Origin: an uncultured Flavobacteriaceae bacterium
Lineage (GTDB): Bacteria > Bacteroidota > Bacteroidia > Flavobacteriales > Flavobacteriaceae
Direction of reading: 5' to 3'
DNA: 46,692 nucleotides
Assembly (NCBI GenBank): GCA_938010765.1
Contig: CALLVX010000045.1
Coordinates: 1 to 46,692 of the forward strand
Made by a program: the position numbers and the translations under genes. The notes under the pieces were generated by a model that saw nothing but the letters and a program-made list of their open reading frames with translations, made no database searches and had not been told where the DNA came from. How positions within the stretch are numbered: the stretch's first letter is position 1; each line of letters opens with the position of its first letter. This document shows positions 45,346 to 46,692 of the stretch, piece after piece.

Positions 45346-45696
45346 TTACCGCAACAAATTGTCGGCTTCGTTTGGGAATACAAGTGACGGATTAAATTTT
45401 TTCGCTTCTTCCATCGGCATCCAAGCATAAGCTATCAAGATAAGGATATCCCCGACAGCCACTTTTCGAGCTGCGGCACCGTTTAAGGTGATTTCTCCGC
45501 TACCTCTTGGTCCAGGAATGGCATAGGTCTCAAGACGTTCACCATTATTATTATTTACGATTTGTATTTTTTCACCCTGTACTAAATTGGCAGCATCCAT
45601 CAAATCTTCGTCTATGGTAATGCTTCCGATATAGTTAAGATCGGCACCGGTCACCTTTACGCGATGTATTTTTGATTTTACAACTTGAATTTGCAT
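45346..45696 (-). CDS. panD: aspartate 1-decarboxylase
   Basis: The 116-aa proenzyme makes beta-alanine from L-aspartate for pantothenate and coenzyme A. The self-cleavage site Gly24-Ser25 (IGSITID) is intact; Ser25 becomes the pyruvoyl cofactor. The [20 protein letters not shown] segment and the later [15 protein letters not shown] motif are typical. It lies 13 nt after panC and gives the beta-alanine that PanC uses. It is cytoplasmic. Confidence 0.97.
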   Translation of the reverse strand: MQIQVVKSKIHRVKVTGADLNYIGSITIDEDLMDAANLVQGEKIQIVNNNNGERLETYAIPGPRGSGEITLNGAAARKVAVGDILILIAYAWMPMEEAKKFNPSLVFPNEADNLLR

Positions 45697-45709
45697 AGTT
45701 CTAGGTTCA

Positions 45710-46555
45710 TTAGTTTAGGGCTATGTTGTCTATTAAACGAACTTCGTTTGCATAAACGGCAATAAACGCCCTATATTTTTTGTTTTGTTGTTTTTTTCTG
45801 ACTGGCAACAGGCGCTCAACATCTGTAATGCTAATATATTCCAGTTTAAAAGCAGGATGTTTGTCAAACTGTTTTGTAACCCAATCCTCAATAGTATTAG
45901 CACTTTTCGTGCCAAATTTTTCTTTGGCAGCGAGCAAGGTGTCATATATAAAAGAGGCTTTTTGCCGTAGGGCCTTTGGTAAGCGTTCGTTTCTTGAACT
46001 CATGGCCAAACCATTGGCCTCCCTGACAATTGGACAACCTACGATAGTGACGTCTAAGTTTTCAATCTCCACCAGCTTTCTAATAATCTGTAGTTGCTGA
46101 AAATCTTTTTCACCGAAATAGGCCCGCCTTGGCCGCACTATTTTTAATAAAGAAGATACGATAGTTCCCACCCCATCAAAATGTTCGTCGCGAAAGGCAC
46201 CTTCCATTACATTTTCCAATCCTCCAAAATCATATGATTTTGATTGCACATCGTTTCTATAAATTTCTTCTACAGAGGGAGCGAAAATAATTATCGCCCG
46301 GGATACTCCATGAATGAGTTGTTGATCTGCTTCAAGTGTTTTTGGATACTTTTTTAGATCTTCTTTATTGTCGAATTGAGTGGGGTTAACAAATATGGTG
46401 ACTACAACAACATCATTTTCGGATACCGCTTTTTTTATCAAGGAAGCATGCCCTTCGTGCAGTGCCCCCATAGTAGGGACCAAACCAAGTAGCTTATTTC
46501 CAAGAATGGACGATAAATGCGAGCTCAATTCGTTTTTAGTCTCGATAAGGAGCAT
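45710..46555 (-). CDS. panC: pantoate--beta-alanine ligase
   Basis: The 281-aa cytoplasmic enzyme joins pantoate and beta-alanine with ATP to form pantothenate. The HIGH-like motif [14 protein letters not shown] (about 27-40), [21 protein letters not shown] and [15 protein letters not shown] are all present, giving a complete family layout. It is first in a minus-strand run with panD, which supplies its substrate. The start is the ATG at 46555; the divergent region to the right contains a -7-like box for each direction. Confidence 0.97.
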   Translation of the reverse strand: MLLIETKNELSSHLSSILGNKLLGLVPTMGALHEGHASLIKKAVSENDVVVVTIFVNPTQFDNKEDLKKYPKTLEADQQLIHGVSRAIIIFAPSVEEIYRNDVQSKSYDFGGLENVMEGAFRDEHFDGVGTIVSSLLKIVRPRRAYFGEKDFQQLQIIRKLVEIENLDVTIVGCPIVREANGLAMSSRNERLPKALRQKASFIYDTLLAAKEKFGTKSANTIEDWVTKQFDKHPAFKLEYISITDVERLLPVRKKQQNKKYRAFIAVYANEVRLIDNIALN

Positions 46556-46575
46556 AAATCTCTTTTAAATGGCAG

Positions 46576-46583
46576 CAAACTTA
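46576..46583 (-). promoter_or_regulatory. -7-like box of panC
   Basis: TAAGTTTG on the minus strand fits TAnnTTTG and lies 20 nt before the panC start codon. No strong -33 TTTG was found. Confidence 0.4.
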
Positions 46584-46614
46584 CTACAAATACGGCTAAT
46601 CTACATAATTTTTG

Positions 46615-46622
46615 TAGTTTTG
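46615..46622 (+). promoter_or_regulatory. -7-like box of the rightmost gene
   Basis: TAGTTTTG fits TAnnTTTG and lies 36 nt before the ATG at 46659. It forms a divergent pair with the panC box, 31 bp apart. Confidence 0.4.
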
Positions 46623-46658
46623 CAATTCTGTTTACAGCGTTAACGAAACACAGCTTTT

Positions 46659-46692
46659 ATGAATGGCAAAAAGATATTATTCGTATCTTCAG
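46659..46692 (+). CDS. start of a probable glycogen/starch synthase gene (partial)
   Basis: Only 11 codons are in the window, reading MNGKKILFVSS, and the gene runs off the right edge. The opening KKILFVSSE is typical of GT5 glycogen/starch synthases (ADP- or UDP-glucose donors). A glycogen synthase gene divergent from panC/panD is a known arrangement in Bacteroidota. Both points together make glycogen synthase likely, but the fragment is too short to prove it. Confidence 0.55.
   Translation, partial: MNGKKILFVSS

Overview
The window looks like chromosomal DNA of a marine Flavobacteriaceae member (Bacteroidota), of the Maribacter/Zobellia/Muricauda kind; the genus cannot be fixed from sequence alone. 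The signs are three TonB-dependent receptors (two with a carboxypeptidase-regulatory-like N-terminus), a giant adhesin ending in a type B type IX secretion (T9SS) sorting domain, TAnnTTTG-type -7 promoter boxes with few Shine-Dalgarno sites, and typical flavobacterial pairings such as panC/panD opposite a probable glycogen synthase. It is a chromosomal mosaic of housekeeping and envelope genes. I see no prophage, insertion sequence, CRISPR array, rRNA or tRNA.

Layout. 1-451 is non-coding and holds a terminator. 452-3500 is a tight operon (DUF3108 protein, tryptophan 2,3-dioxygenase, M23 peptidase-like lipoprotein), followed by pgi. 5426-8125 is a TonB receptor, followed by a small membrane protein and a secreted DUF1080 protein. 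9324-14742 is the most coherent accessory locus: a secreted endonuclease/exonuclease/phosphatase-fold (EEP) enzyme divergent from a TonB receptor and a DUF5689/lamin-tail lipoprotein, with a perfect 8-3-8 palindrome between the divergent genes. 14743-15351 has no confident gene. Next come an M15 peptidase whose 5' end carries an 11-bp tandem duplication, a DinB-like secreted protein, and katG divergent from an ankyrin-repeat/FMN reductase/omega-amidase operon.

21189-31723 holds an Ig-like lipoprotein, comF, a coiled-coil membrane protein, glyS, a MocR regulator divergent from a PNPOx-like gene plus a zinc-ribbon gene (perfect inverted repeat at the promoter), a third TonB receptor, and an exonuclease III gene. 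31805-40129 is one gene for a protein of about 2,774 aa made of some 28 repeated SprB-like modules. The right end is an aldo/keto reductase and a minus-strand run: panC, panD, flippase-like protein, an esterase-fold protein with Asp at the nucleophile position, a 53-aa membrane protein, and radA. The first bases of a probable glycogen synthase gene lie at the extreme right edge.

The best candidates for little-described biology are the nuclease/TonB receptor/DUF5689-LTD locus with its palindrome, the MocR/PNPOx/DUF1272 cluster with its operator-like repeat, the katG-ankyrin pairing, the Asp-for-Ser esterase homologue, and the duplicated, frame-disrupting signal-peptide segment of the M15 gene. 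Functions are inferred from motifs read by eye; no database search was run.
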